Shown here one piece after another: positions 14,547 to 23,100 of a stretch of DNA of 32,059 nt. The stretch spans positions 1-32,059 of IMG/VR virus record IMGVR_UViG_3300013111_000388; one strand, 5' to 3'. This DNA comes from a virus. A program made the translations under genes and the position numbers. How positions within the stretch are numbered: the stretch's first letter is position 1; each line of letters opens with the position of its first letter. The notes beneath the pieces were generated by a model that had not been told where the DNA came from, ran no database searches, and saw only the letters and a list, made by a program, of their open reading frames with translations.

Positions 14547-15219
14547 AATACTCTCCAATGATAAACTTAGTACCCCTAGATATAGATTGCTTGCTTTCAT
14601 TTTCGTTATAATGTTTTCTTTTCATTACTCTAAAGTCAACACTAACTCTAGTCTGCCCAGTGGTGTTAGGTTTATTTCCGTGCAGCAAATTAGCACCATT
14701 CCACATATAAGCATCACCATAATCTGCTTCAAAAGGTGAAAAATCTTTTTTGTTAGGTTCGCTTTCTACCCACATAGTGTTAGTACCGAAAGCAACCGTA
14801 AATGGCACAAAAAAGTTAATTTCATGTTCTGAATGATTGTAGTCGATATCTCTATGCCAACCACCCACCGCAACGTTTCCTGGTGCGTGAACTCTAAAAG
14901 TTGGTACTCTCTGAAATATAAAATCATCTCCATTCATCAGTGGAGTAACAATCTCGCGAACAAAATTTCGATATACATTTACAAATTCCATATCTCCACT
15001 ATTAATGGGTTCATAAAATTTTTTATGATACCAAGTTTTGTTATCTTCTCCAATCTTGTGAAGTTCTTTGTATGACACATCCTTGGAATTTTCAATCAAA
15101 TGGAATGTCACTTCCATGCCAGCTGGACTAAAGTGCTCAAAACTCTTCACAAATGCTCTCGTTAAATTTCTTGATTTATATGTTGGAACTATAACCTCCA
15201 AGACATCAAGACTACTCAT
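14530..15219 (-). CDS. Chimera: glycosyltransferase N-terminus fused to a StrG-like Fe(II)/2-oxoglutarate oxygenase
   Basis: Residues 7-52 (LEVIVPTYKSRNLTR onward) match the start of the neighbouring GT2 protein. From about residue 66 the text changes to an oxygenase of the streptomycin-biosynthesis StrG/phytanoyl-dioxygenase type: FRVHAPGN, then WHRDIDYNH with H122-x-D124, ESEP, LLHGN with His180, and TRVSVDFRV with Arg191. This is the complete HxD...H...R iron/2-oxoglutarate site. The glycosyltransferase part is too short (about 65 residues) to be catalytic. The oxygenase may hydroxylate or oxidise a sugar. GGAGGG precedes the ATG, so the fusion is expressed as one protein. Confidence 0.8.
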   Translation of the reverse strand: MSSLDVLEVIVPTYKSRNLTRAFVKSFEHFSPAGMEVTFHLIENSKDVSYKELHKIGEDNKTWYHKKFYEPINSGDMEFVNVYRNFVREIVTPLMNGDDFIFQRVPTFRVHAPGNVAVGGWHRDIDYNHSEHEINFFVPFTVAFGTNTMWVESEPNKKDFSPFEADYGDAYMWNGANLLHGNKPNTTGQTRVSVDFRVMKRKHYNENESKQSISRGTKFIIGEYYDTFN

Positions 15220-15917
15220 AATAAACCCTCCAAAAAAACAAATTCTTTATTGTCACAATTATTTAAAAATTCAATAAGCGAATGAGACTTCTCTGAATCT
15301 AGGAAATTCCCGTCCCATTCGCACGCATGATACACTATACCACACTTCTCTTCGACTTTTAATGGTCTAAAGGGAGGATATTGATTAGAAAATGTACTAG
15401 GGTACATCTTCTCGGCACCGTCATATACCTTCATTGCATGCTCAACATCTGTTAGGGCAAAGGTGTGGAACCCCCTATCGCTTAAGCATTTAAAAGCATC
15501 AGGATTCATTCTCCAGGCTGGTGGTCTGAATATCTTCTTAAATTTAGAATCCAAACCAGACTTGGCAACCTCTTCAAACATCAAATCGATCTTGTCATTG
15601 GTTTCATCGTATGTCAAGTGTTGAAATTCATCGTTGTCTGACCTGCCTGGTATACCATGATAATATCCGTGATATCCTATTTCGTAATTTTTAGGATCTA
15701 AATCAGAAATCTCTTCACAAAAATCTGGGAAGTTTGATAAACTTAATGGCACCCTCGTTGCTGTGCCGTGCTTAATTGTACGCCAATAAGACACTGGTAT
15801 AAACAAAGATATCTTGACTTCTGGATGGGCTTGGATTAATTCTTCACAATTTTCCAAAACCCTTGTCGAAGAAAATGGGTGCGGACTTACATCATCTATA
15901 CTTATGTTGATTTTCAT
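15216..15917 (-). CDS. Polysaccharide deacetylase-like protein (NodB/DUF2334 type)
   Basis: This 233-residue (beta/alpha) barrel-like protein has the metal-site pattern of carbohydrate esterase 4 relatives: ISIDDVS (Asp8, Asp9), H83-x3-H87 in YHGYYHG and RPPAWRM (131-137). Members remove N- or O-acetyl groups from sugars. There is no signal peptide, so it should act in the cytoplasm on a precursor. With the PIG-L enzyme at 10497-11186 it is the second predicted deacetylase in the island. TAATG coupling links it to the glycosyltransferase upstream. Confidence 0.75.
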   Translation of the reverse strand: MKINISIDDVSPHPFSSTRVLENCEELIQAHPEVKISLFIPVSYWRTIKHGTATRVPLSLSNFPDFCEEISDLDPKNYEIGYHGYYHGIPGRSDNDEFQHLTYDETNDKIDLMFEEVAKSGLDSKFKKIFRPPAWRMNPDAFKCLSDRGFHTFALTDVEHAMKVYDGAEKMYPSTFSNQYPPFRPLKVEEKCGIVYHACEWDGNFLDSEKSHSLIEFLNNCDNKEFVFLEGLL

Positions 15918-16825
15918 TACACCCTCCTTATAATATCACAATATTGGTCGATGACCAGGTCGTTTGTATCCTTATATTTTAAGCAATCCTGCTTATAGTT
16001 CACATAATTATCCCTAACTTCCCTCAACGACTCAATCATATTAGAAAAATTTGTATATTCTTTACCGCCAAGGGCACAATACTCTGGAATGCTACCACCA
16101 GTATTCCTATAAACGACTGGCAATCCAACCGCTAAAGACTCAAGGACGTGATTTGCTCCCGCTTCTTCCTCAGACGCCGTTAAGTATATGTCATAGTTCG
16201 GCAAGTGAGATATGAGATTTACTGCGCCCATGGGTGGGAATTGGTTCGTGAAGGTGCACCCTCTCGGAACTTGTCCAATATAATGAAATTCGAACTCTCC
16301 CGTTTGTTGACATAGATCATCAAACTTCTTATACAAGTCAAACCCCTTCTTTGGGTTTGTAGACCAGTGATGCGTCACAATTCGAGGAACTTTCGGCAAC
16401 TCCACTCTCTCATTCCTATTTTCATAAAACTCCCTCATCGGGCAGTTATATATCACACTATGGTTTTCACCAGAGTAGTTGACATACTCCATCGCCCATT
16501 TGCTTGGGAATATAAAATAATCTGATTTATCTAAACACTGCCTAACCATGTGCGTCAGTTCGGGTTTTCCGTGCGTACCAACATCTCCGACTCTTTGTAT
16601 TATTTTTGTTTTTGGGAATAATTGCCTGTATGAATATAGGTGGTTTATGTTTTCCCCAAATGCATTAGGTCGTGGGTCGAAGCAGAATATTACATCTATA
16701 TTTTCTTGCAGCTGGTATACAACAGTATGGCCATCGTTCAAGAGTTTTTCCGACAACCTATTTACAGTCTTTGCGCCGCCGCCCCACGGTCCTTTTTTCG
16801 GTTGCCTGTTGATATAAACTTTCAT
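15917..16825 (-). CDS. Family 4-like GT-B glycosyltransferase
   Basis: The 302 residues show a glycine-rich acceptor-domain loop (GPWGGGAKTVNRLSEKL), a linker with NPKKGFDL and the donor-site motif ASEEEAGANHVLESLAVGLPVV followed by GGSIPEY. This is the E-x7-E pattern of GT4 retaining enzymes. Sugar specificity cannot be read. It lies between the deacetylase-like gene and GDP-mannose dehydratase, overlapping the latter by four bases, so a GDP-sugar donor is a reasonable guess. Confidence 0.85.
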   Translation of the reverse strand: MKVYINRQPKKGPWGGGAKTVNRLSEKLLNDGHTVVYQLQENIDVIFCFDPRPNAFGENINHLYSYRQLFPKTKIIQRVGDVGTHGKPELTHMVRQCLDKSDYFIFPSKWAMEYVNYSGENHSVIYNCPMREFYENRNERVELPKVPRIVTHHWSTNPKKGFDLYKKFDDLCQQTGEFEFHYIGQVPRGCTFTNQFPPMGAVNLISHLPNYDIYLTASEEEAGANHVLESLAVGLPVVYRNTGGSIPEYCALGGKEYTNFSNMIESLREVRDNYVNYKQDCLKYKDTNDLVIDQYCDIIRRV

Positions 16826-17784
16826 TTTAAAAGATTGATGTCGTTCGTTACCATTTTTTTCACCAACTCTTGAAAGTTGACTTTAGGTTTCCATCCAAGA
16901 TCTTGGGCAGCAAGAGAACTATTACCACGAAGAACGTCTACCTCGGCAGGTCTCATAAATCTTGGATCTTGCTTTATGTATCCTGACCAATCATCGATTC
17001 CGACGTGAGCGAAAGCGTGAGTTAAGAAGTCTTTAATAGAATGCGTTTCACCAGTTGCAATAACATAGTCGTTTGGACTATCTTGCTGTAACATTAACCA
17101 CATCGCTTCAACATAGTCTGGGGCATATCCCCAATCTCTCTTCGCTTCCAGATTTCCTAATGAAATGTGATCAGCAAGTCCCAAGTGTATCCTCGCTACG
17201 CCGTCTGATATTTTACGTGTTACAAACTCTACCCCTCTTCTTTCCGATTCGTGATTGAACAGGATACCAGAACATGCAAAAATGTCGTACGACTCTCTGT
17301 AGTTCTTTGTAATCCAATGTCCATATAACTTGGCAACTCCATAGGGAGATCGTGGGTAGAATGGCGTCGTCTCTTTAGCGGGGTTTTCTATCATTCTCCC
17401 AAACATCTCAGAAGAACTTGCTTGATAAAATTTCACTGGTTTGCCGTATTCACGAATTGCTTCCAACATCCTTAATACACCAAGACCAGTCACTTCGCTA
17501 GTATATTCTGGGGTGTTCCAACTCTCACCTACAAAGGATTGTGCTGCTAAATTATAAACCTCGTGAGGATCACTCTCCTTCAAGCATCGTACTAATGAAT
17601 TCTGATCCGTCATGTCTCCATTAACAAACGTTATCTTTCCCTCTAGGTGTTTTGTGTTTGTTCTATTCTTTGTGGAAGATCTGCGTTCAACGCCCCAGAC
17701 CTGATATCCCTTAGATAGAAGGAGATCTGCAAGGTGCGATCCATCCATTCCATTGATTCCTGTTATTAGTGCTCTACGAGACAT
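16822..17784 (-). CDS. gmd: GDP-mannose 4,6-dehydratase
   Basis: Gmd converts GDP-D-mannose to GDP-4-keto-6-deoxy-D-mannose, the branch point to fucose, rhamnose, perosamine and related sugars. The 320-residue SDR has TGINGMDGSHL (8-18), NLAAQSFVGESW, SSSEMFG, the YGVAK Tyr-Lys pair and NHESERRGVEFVTRKI, all diagnostic of GDP-mannose dehydratases. No GDP-fucose synthase or perosamine aminotransferase is visible here, so the keto intermediate must be finished by host enzymes or by genes outside the window. It overlaps the upstream glycosyltransferase by 11 bases. Confidence 0.92.
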   Translation of the reverse strand: MSRRALITGINGMDGSHLADLLLSKGYQVWGVERRSSTKNRTNTKHLEGKITFVNGDMTDQNSLVRCLKESDPHEVYNLAAQSFVGESWNTPEYTSEVTGLGVLRMLEAIREYGKPVKFYQASSSEMFGRMIENPAKETTPFYPRSPYGVAKLYGHWITKNYRESYDIFACSGILFNHESERRGVEFVTRKISDGVARIHLGLADHISLGNLEAKRDWGYAPDYVEAMWLMLQQDSPNDYVIATGETHSIKDFLTHAFAHVGIDDWSGYIKQDPRFMRPAEVDVLRGNSSLAAQDLGWKPKVNFQELVKKMVTNDINLLK

Positions 17785-18697
17785 CGTGAACCTCCTTAAA
17801 TATTTTTATATACTCTTTCTTGTGTTTAATGATATCATACTTTTTAACTTTATTAAAGTTATTCTCTACATCTTCTACTGTTGGCAAGTATGTGTTTTTC
17901 GTTATATCAAAGACACAATTCTCACACAAAACCTCTTCTGATAACCCCACAGGGTTAGATATCACTGGAACCTTCATTGCAGATGCTTCAAATAGCGCCT
18001 GTGGACCACCCTCATGGCGAGATGACACAACATATAGGTCACAGGCAGCGTACATCTTTTTAATGTCTTCTATGGGCGCAAGTTCGACATATTTGTAATC
18101 TATCCCAGCTGCTTGTAGTCTGTTTATTACGTATTGTCTGCGCCATCCCCCTAAAAGAACTAGCGTATCTTTATTTGCAATCTTCTCCACATAATCGCAA
18201 AAAAGGTCAGGGCCCTTTTCCAACTTCGGAGAAACCAAATCGCTGCCCTCCGTATCTCTCTGAAAAGACCCTATTACAAATCGATCTTTATCGATCTGAA
18301 GTTCGGATCTGCACTCCTGCTTATCCATAGGATTCCATAAACTCGAATTGAACCAATAACTTGCCACATTGACTGGTTTTTGAGTCAATTGCTTTACGAA
18401 GTGTTCGGTATGCTTATTTGGGACGTGGTATGCATCCACAAATGTGTCCCTGATTAAGAATTCGTTTAAGTTTTGTTTATTAAACTTTTCAGGCACAATG
18501 TGATGAATAGTACAAACAACCTTTTTCGACTCTAAGTATTGCCGAGGAATCCTGGCCCACTGCCAAGGAGCAACAATCCACAAAACATCACACTCAGCAA
18601 TATTTTCAGTAACCAAGTTTGGATTGTTCTCGTACCACTCCTTCCTTATCCTATCAACTATCCAGGATTCTTTTGGGTCGTTCAAATATACCTTCAC
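17774..18697 (-). CDS. Family 4-like GT-B glycosyltransferase
   Basis: The 307-residue protein has an N-terminal acceptor domain with IVAPWQWARIP and HHIVPEKF, and a donor domain containing SSRHEGGPQALFEASAMKVPVISNPVGLSEEV, a textbook GT4 E-x7-E motif. The start is a GTG at 18697 that overlaps the TGA of the methyltransferase upstream (GTGA). The donor is unknown. It precedes gmd in the transcript, consistent with use of a GDP-sugar. Confidence 0.85.
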   Translation of the reverse strand: MKVYLNDPKESWIVDRIRKEWYENNPNLVTENIAECDVLWIVAPWQWARIPRQYLESKKVVCTIHHIVPEKFNKQNLNEFLIRDTFVDAYHVPNKHTEHFVKQLTQKPVNVASYWFNSSLWNPMDKQECRSELQIDKDRFVIGSFQRDTEGSDLVSPKLEKGPDLFCDYVEKIANKDTLVLLGGWRRQYVINRLQAAGIDYKYVELAPIEDIKKMYAACDLYVVSSRHEGGPQALFEASAMKVPVISNPVGLSEEVLCENCVFDITKNTYLPTVEDVENNFNKVKKYDIIKHKKEYIKIFKEVHDVS

Positions 18698-19401
18698 TTT
18701 GTAACTACCACAATCCCAGTGTCAGTAACTTTCCTTTCTTGTTCAAACAAATGGCCATGAAAGCAAACAAGTTCAGACTTAAACGTTGGATTATCGGCAA
18801 GGATCTGGTTTACAACTTCCTTTACTGCAAACTTGGAAGGGTGATAGTCATCAAACAAAATCACGCCGCCATCTCTTACCATCTTATTTGCAACATTAAA
18901 GTCATTCATAATAACATTAACATCTGTATGGTTTCCATCAATAAACGCCAAATCAAACTCATCCTCCATTTCATCAATAAAAAATGGTACCTCTGATACG
19001 TGCTTGAATTTGATCTTTTCTTTTTCCTCAAATGGAATCAACTGGTATATATCCTCATTAGAGACAACGGCAGACCTGTATCCTATTGCTTCGTTCTTCT
19101 TTTGAAAGTGTGAAACAATATCGATCGTAATAATTTCTTCGATAGTCTCCTCCAGTGCAACCGAAAAACAAGCAGTTCCTCGACCAGTCCCGATTTCGAA
19201 AAATCGTTCTGCCTTGAGGTGATTTGCCACTGCTTTAACTAGAAAACACTGCTCTGCGCCGAAAGACATATCGCCCTCGTTCTTGTTTGGGTTAACTCTT
19301 GTTTTGGTAAAGTGACATATTGTAGAAAGTTTATTTAGATCATCTTTCCACTCGTAACCGATTTGCTTAAAGTAATCCTCAAGATTAGTTATCTTCATCA
19401 T
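18694..19401 (-). CDS. Class I SAM-dependent methyltransferase
   Basis: The 235 residues contain motif I FFEIGTGRGTACFSV, a motif II acidic end (ITIDIV), DLAFIDGNHTDVNVIMNDF and DGGVILFDDYHPS. These match the Methyltransf_24 / O-methyltransferase-like group found in polysaccharide and rhamnosyl gene clusters. It probably methylates a sugar or glycan end, which in some O-antigens caps chain growth. Two adjacent ATG codons (19401 and 19398) both fit the AGGAG upstream; the first overlaps the previous stop as ATGA. Confidence 0.85.
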   Translation of the reverse strand: MMKITNLEDYFKQIGYEWKDDLNKLSTICHFTKTRVNPNKNEGDMSFGAEQCFLVKAVANHLKAERFFEIGTGRGTACFSVALEETIEEIITIDIVSHFQKKNEAIGYRSAVVSNEDIYQLIPFEEKEKIKFKHVSEVPFFIDEMEDEFDLAFIDGNHTDVNVIMNDFNVANKMVRDGGVILFDDYHPSKFAVKEVVNQILADNPTFKSELVCFHGHLFEQERKVTDTGIVVVTK

Positions 19402-20282
19402 ATTTCTCCTAAAAATTTATTATATTGTGATGCGACATATGACATGTCTATATTCGTGTTGCATTCATTGTCTATCTTTCTTGTAAAATCTAATTGTGGA
19501 GGTTCATACAATTTCAATGGCCTGAAATCCCATTCTTCTTCCTCAATCAATGTTGCGCCGAGGGCAACCTCTCTTGTACCGCCTGTAGATGAACATATAA
19601 CTTTACACCCACATGCAACTGCATCAACAACAACGTTGGGACAGTGATCTAGAAATGCCAAATGAATAAAATAATCGCTCTTCTTGTATAACGAAATTAA
19701 AGTAGGTATATCCAAGTTCCCGACATAATAAACCCTGTCTTGAATTATCGGGTTGGAAACCTCACCTGCAACAATCAGACAGTCACGCTCCCCTGAATGT
19801 TCCAAGAAATACCTTATATTTTCTCCCAACCTCTTGTGAGGTCTCCAGCTGGATGCGCAAGACCATACCTTATCATAGTTATCAAATACAGAATGCTCTA
19901 GAGGTGCTACAGAATTAATAAACTCCAAGTCGGCACCATTTCTAATAACTTTATAATTGTTGTGATGTCCAAAGTATTCAAAACTCAATCTTTTATTGAA
20001 CTCAGTCTGAAATACTACTCCGTGTGCCTGGCGATATGTCTTCAATATCGGACTATTCTGAGAGACGTAATCAAAATCGCTATTAAAATATATTCCATCC
20101 AACCTCTGAAAGGTTGGGAGGGATGTTGGTCGCATCAAACTAATAAAAGATAGTTGTACATCAAACGGCATCGATTCTGAGAATGTGTCTCCTTGCTTTT
20201 TCATATATTTCTTAAGCTTGTTTGCGAAATGGTTTGGACCACTCGTAGATCCAACATTAACATTGTCTAAAAATATATTCAT
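19398..20282 (-). CDS. GT-B glycosyltransferase (family 4-like)
   Basis: The 294-residue product opens with a short Rossmann strand (MNIFLDNVNVGSTSGPNHFANKL). It continues with SSWRPHKRL, the linker motif of GT4 proteins, and ends in AFLDHCPNVVVDAVACGCKVICSSTGGTREV, in which Asp replaces the usual Glu residues of E-x7-E. Sugar and acceptor are unknown. It is four-base coupled to a GT2 gene upstream and the methyltransferase downstream. Confidence 0.8.
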   Translation of the reverse strand: MNIFLDNVNVGSTSGPNHFANKLKKYMKKQGDTFSESMPFDVQLSFISLMRPTSLPTFQRLDGIYFNSDFDYVSQNSPILKTYRQAHGVVFQTEFNKRLSFEYFGHHNNYKVIRNGADLEFINSVAPLEHSVFDNYDKVWSCASSWRPHKRLGENIRYFLEHSGERDCLIVAGEVSNPIIQDRVYYVGNLDIPTLISLYKKSDYFIHLAFLDHCPNVVVDAVACGCKVICSSTGGTREVALGATLIEEEEWDFRPLKLYEPPQLDFTRKIDNECNTNIDMSYVASQYNKFLGEI

Positions 20283-21016
20283 AGACTTTCTAACTTTTCA
20301 TACTGTGTTTTTTTGGATATGTGCGCCTCGATCCTCAATTGATCATACCTATGTACGCGGTCGACGGATATCGGATTGTGCCTATTGTAAATATAAAGAA
20401 TATCACTTATAAGTCTAACCCTGCCTTTTCCAGACATCTCAACCATAGGATACATCATAGCGCGATCGAACGTGCACTTATAAAAATACCCATCCAAATC
20501 AAGCAAGTCCTTCTTTTTTATCTTGCAAAATAATTCTTTTCTAAAAGTTCTCAAATGAGAGAATGACCAAGGAGCAGTTCTTATATTCTGGTTCCAGTAA
20601 TCGTCAGAGACACTTGGGGTTACAACCATATAGTTATCATTCTGAACATATGAACCAACAGTCATCCAGCAGTCTGGGTCTCTGTAGTGTTCGTCCAATT
20701 TATTTAAGACGGCAGTACCTGCAAGAGTATCATCACCATCCAAAGTAATGATTATGGTGCCATCTTTTGCTGCATGTATTTGCGTATAAAGATTATAGAG
20801 TGCCTTCATATTCTCTTCATTGGAGACAATCTTGAACTTCTTCTCTGATTTTGATAGTATATCTTTTGCTATTTCTAGCGTGTTGTCCGTAGAGCAATCA
20901 TCGACATAAACGATATCATAATTATCATATTCTTGTCGCAGGGCAGAATTTAAATTCTTTTCTACCCACTGTTCACAGTTGTATGCGGGTATAACTATAG
21001 TGAAATGACTCTTCAT
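20279..21016 (-). CDS. Family 2 glycosyltransferase
   Basis: The 245-residue protein has the GT2 order: FTIVIPAYNCEQWVEKNL, IVYVDDCSTDNT, LDGDDTLAG as the DxD metal site and a late W/H-rich acceptor segment (APWSFSHLRTF). There are no membrane helices, so it is a soluble or peripheral enzyme. It overlaps the bimodular glycosyltransferase upstream by four bases. Similar genes occur in many phage and bacterial surface-glycan loci. Confidence 0.88.
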   Translation of the reverse strand: MKSHFTIVIPAYNCEQWVEKNLNSALRQEYDNYDIVYVDDCSTDNTLEIAKDILSKSEKKFKIVSNEENMKALYNLYTQIHAAKDGTIIITLDGDDTLAGTAVLNKLDEHYRDPDCWMTVGSYVQNDNYMVVTPSVSDDYWNQNIRTAPWSFSHLRTFRKELFCKIKKKDLLDLDGYFYKCTFDRAMMYPMVEMSGKGRVRLISDILYIYNRHNPISVDRVHRYDQLRIEAHISKKTQYEKLESL

Positions 21017-23100
21017 GCAAAACTATTCTCCCAAAAGAAGGATGGTCTTGACTTGAGATATTCGACTATCTCTTCATATGTGCCGTCAAACCAACTTTCT
21101 TCATGATGTTGAACTTTGTCATTCATATCCAACTCACAATCCAGAAGTTTTGCCTCGATAACCATTCGTGGGCAAGTATCCAGACCAGTGGGCTTGAAGC
21201 ACAACCCTTTAGATTCTGCCATCTTTTCAAGGAATTGTTGATAAGGCAAGTTCCACAATACTTCGTAATCATATCCCTTATCTTTACAGTGTGACTCTGT
21301 TTCATTGAGTCCCTTCACCCAACTTCTGGATCCCAAGACGACCCATTTTTCATTCTTACTCTTTGCTCTATCTCGAACATGCTCGATGAATTCAAAGAAC
21401 CCATCATTGAAAAGAGAAGACAGAACAAACATATTCTTGTTAGTTATACCAGGAAGACTGTCCGTATGCATCTTCATCTGATTGTCTGACATGAAAAAGG
21501 CCGATGATGCGGCATTAACGAAATCCGTCATAACCTGTCCCTTTTCTGTGTTCTTGTAATCACATGAAGCGCCTTCTACCATCTCGTACAGGGCAGGGTT
21601 TCTATGTTTGCAATATTTATAATCGAATTCTACAAAAGTATAAGAAATTGAAGATGACGAGACCATCTTTAGCATTTCATTCGATGCATTGGCGACGTTG
21701 CCGAAGATCCATTTAGCGTCCTTATTGTTCTCTAAAAGAAATTCAGATAACTCAGATGTTCGAACCTTTACCACTTTGTCAGACTCACAAGTTTCTACAA
21801 GAGTCTCCAAACTCAATTCGGCGCCGCCGACATAATCTTCAACAAACATATCATTAACAAAAATAAATTCTGGTTTTGTTAACCACTTTTCTGGGATTAG
21901 AGTTTTTAGCATTTTATCCAAAATTTTGGGTAGTGCCAGTTCAGATCTTAGGTGTGCAGATAGTTGATCTGCCCAAGACTTGTACATTCCGTGATTAGAA
22001 TAAACCTTTCTAATTTTTATCTTAAAGTCTCTCTCGCTTGGATAACACCACATAGCTTCTGGGACAAGGATGTTGTCCCATACTGCTTCTTTTTGTATGT
22101 GCTTGAGTGAATAATCGACCTTTGCGAACAATGGTTTGTTTTTATTTTTTTTTGTCTTCTTATCTCTAGTAGGAGCATAAAGAAAATCCATGTGACCAGA
22201 CCACCCTGGAGCAACTACAGGTAGTCCATTGTACGCTGCTTCAAATAGCGGTAACCCAAACCCTTCGCCGTGGGTTGCTGATATGATTGCTTTAATTTTT
22301 GAATTGTTATAGATCGCATTGATCTCATCATCAGTCATCTCACCGTGAAGCAAATAGATGGAACACTTTCTTTCTCCAACATGCTTTAGTACTAGTTTTA
22401 ATTGCTCCAAACAAGATTCGCGGTCTGGAGTGGAGTTCTTGGAAAAGTTAGTCTTTACCACCAACCCTACCTCGTCATCCTTAAACTCACTTACGAACCA
22501 TCTAATTGTATCAATGAGGTTCTTTCTTATTCCCCATTGAGCAATACAAAGAAAATTAAACTCATCCTTCAAATCCAAATCAATGCTAGTGTTACGTCCT
22601 TCGCGAACTGGGTAACTCACCACCTCTACTGGTGCGCCGCATCCGACACGGACCTGTTGGTTCGTTTCCTTATTTTCACCATCATAAAAAGTATTTTCAA
22701 AGACCCATTTTGAGAAGTTACTAGGTACAATCAGTTTATCCATCTCGTACGACTTTTGAATCCATGCGGGTGCAACTTTCGTTGCTTCTATGCCAGCTGT
22801 CACACAAACAGCATATGGTGCCTTTCTGGAAAACTCACTTGGAATCCCAACATGAATATGTACATCAAAATTCTTCTGATCGTCGGGTAGAGATTGAAAT
22901 TTCGCAACCAGATTGTGGATCCACCGTGCTTCCTCTTCATTGTCCAACAACCACCCTGTGGCACCCCAATTTAGAGGATTCACATAAAGGTCTAAACTAT
23001 CACCTCTTGCTTTGAGGGATTCTAAGACCAACCTCGTGTGCACTCCATAACCAGACCTTGTGAGGGCTGGACCTTCGATTAATACTTTTATTCTACTCAT
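21013..23100 (-). CDS. Bimodular GT-B glycosyltransferase
   Basis: The 695-residue product holds a full GT4-like enzyme in residues 1 to about 400 (GPALTRSGYGVHTRL at the start, CIAQWGIRKNL as linker, and THGEGFGLPLFEAAYNGLPVV at the donor site). A second GT-B-like half covers about 410-695 (FVNDMFVEDYVGGAELSLETL and GLDTCPRMVIEAKLLDCEL). The second half has a less canonical donor motif and may be a partner domain or act on a different linkage. The start is the ATG at 23100, which overlaps the upstream TGA; an upstream in-frame ATG would add seven residues. Similar long two-part transferases are familiar from marine T4-like phages. Confidence 0.82.
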   Translation of the reverse strand: MSRIKVLIEGPALTRSGYGVHTRLVLESLKARGDSLDLYVNPLNWGATGWLLDNEEEARWIHNLVAKFQSLPDDQKNFDVHIHVGIPSEFSRKAPYAVCVTAGIEATKVAPAWIQKSYEMDKLIVPSNFSKWVFENTFYDGENKETNQQVRVGCGAPVEVVSYPVREGRNTSIDLDLKDEFNFLCIAQWGIRKNLIDTIRWFVSEFKDDEVGLVVKTNFSKNSTPDRESCLEQLKLVLKHVGERKCSIYLLHGEMTDDEINAIYNNSKIKAIISATHGEGFGLPLFEAAYNGLPVVAPGWSGHMDFLYAPTRDKKTKKNKNKPLFAKVDYSLKHIQKEAVWDNILVPEAMWCYPSERDFKIKIRKVYSNHGMYKSWADQLSAHLRSELALPKILDKMLKTLIPEKWLTKPEFIFVNDMFVEDYVGGAELSLETLVETCESDKVVKVRTSELSEFLLENNKDAKWIFGNVANASNEMLKMVSSSSISYTFVEFDYKYCKHRNPALYEMVEGASCDYKNTEKGQVMTDFVNAASSAFFMSDNQMKMHTDSLPGITNKNMFVLSSLFNDGFFEFIEHVRDRAKSKNEKWVVLGSRSWVKGLNETESHCKDKGYDYEVLWNLPYQQFLEKMAESKGLCFKPTGLDTCPRMVIEAKLLDCELDMNDKVQHHEESWFDGTYEEIVEYLKSRPSFFWENSFA

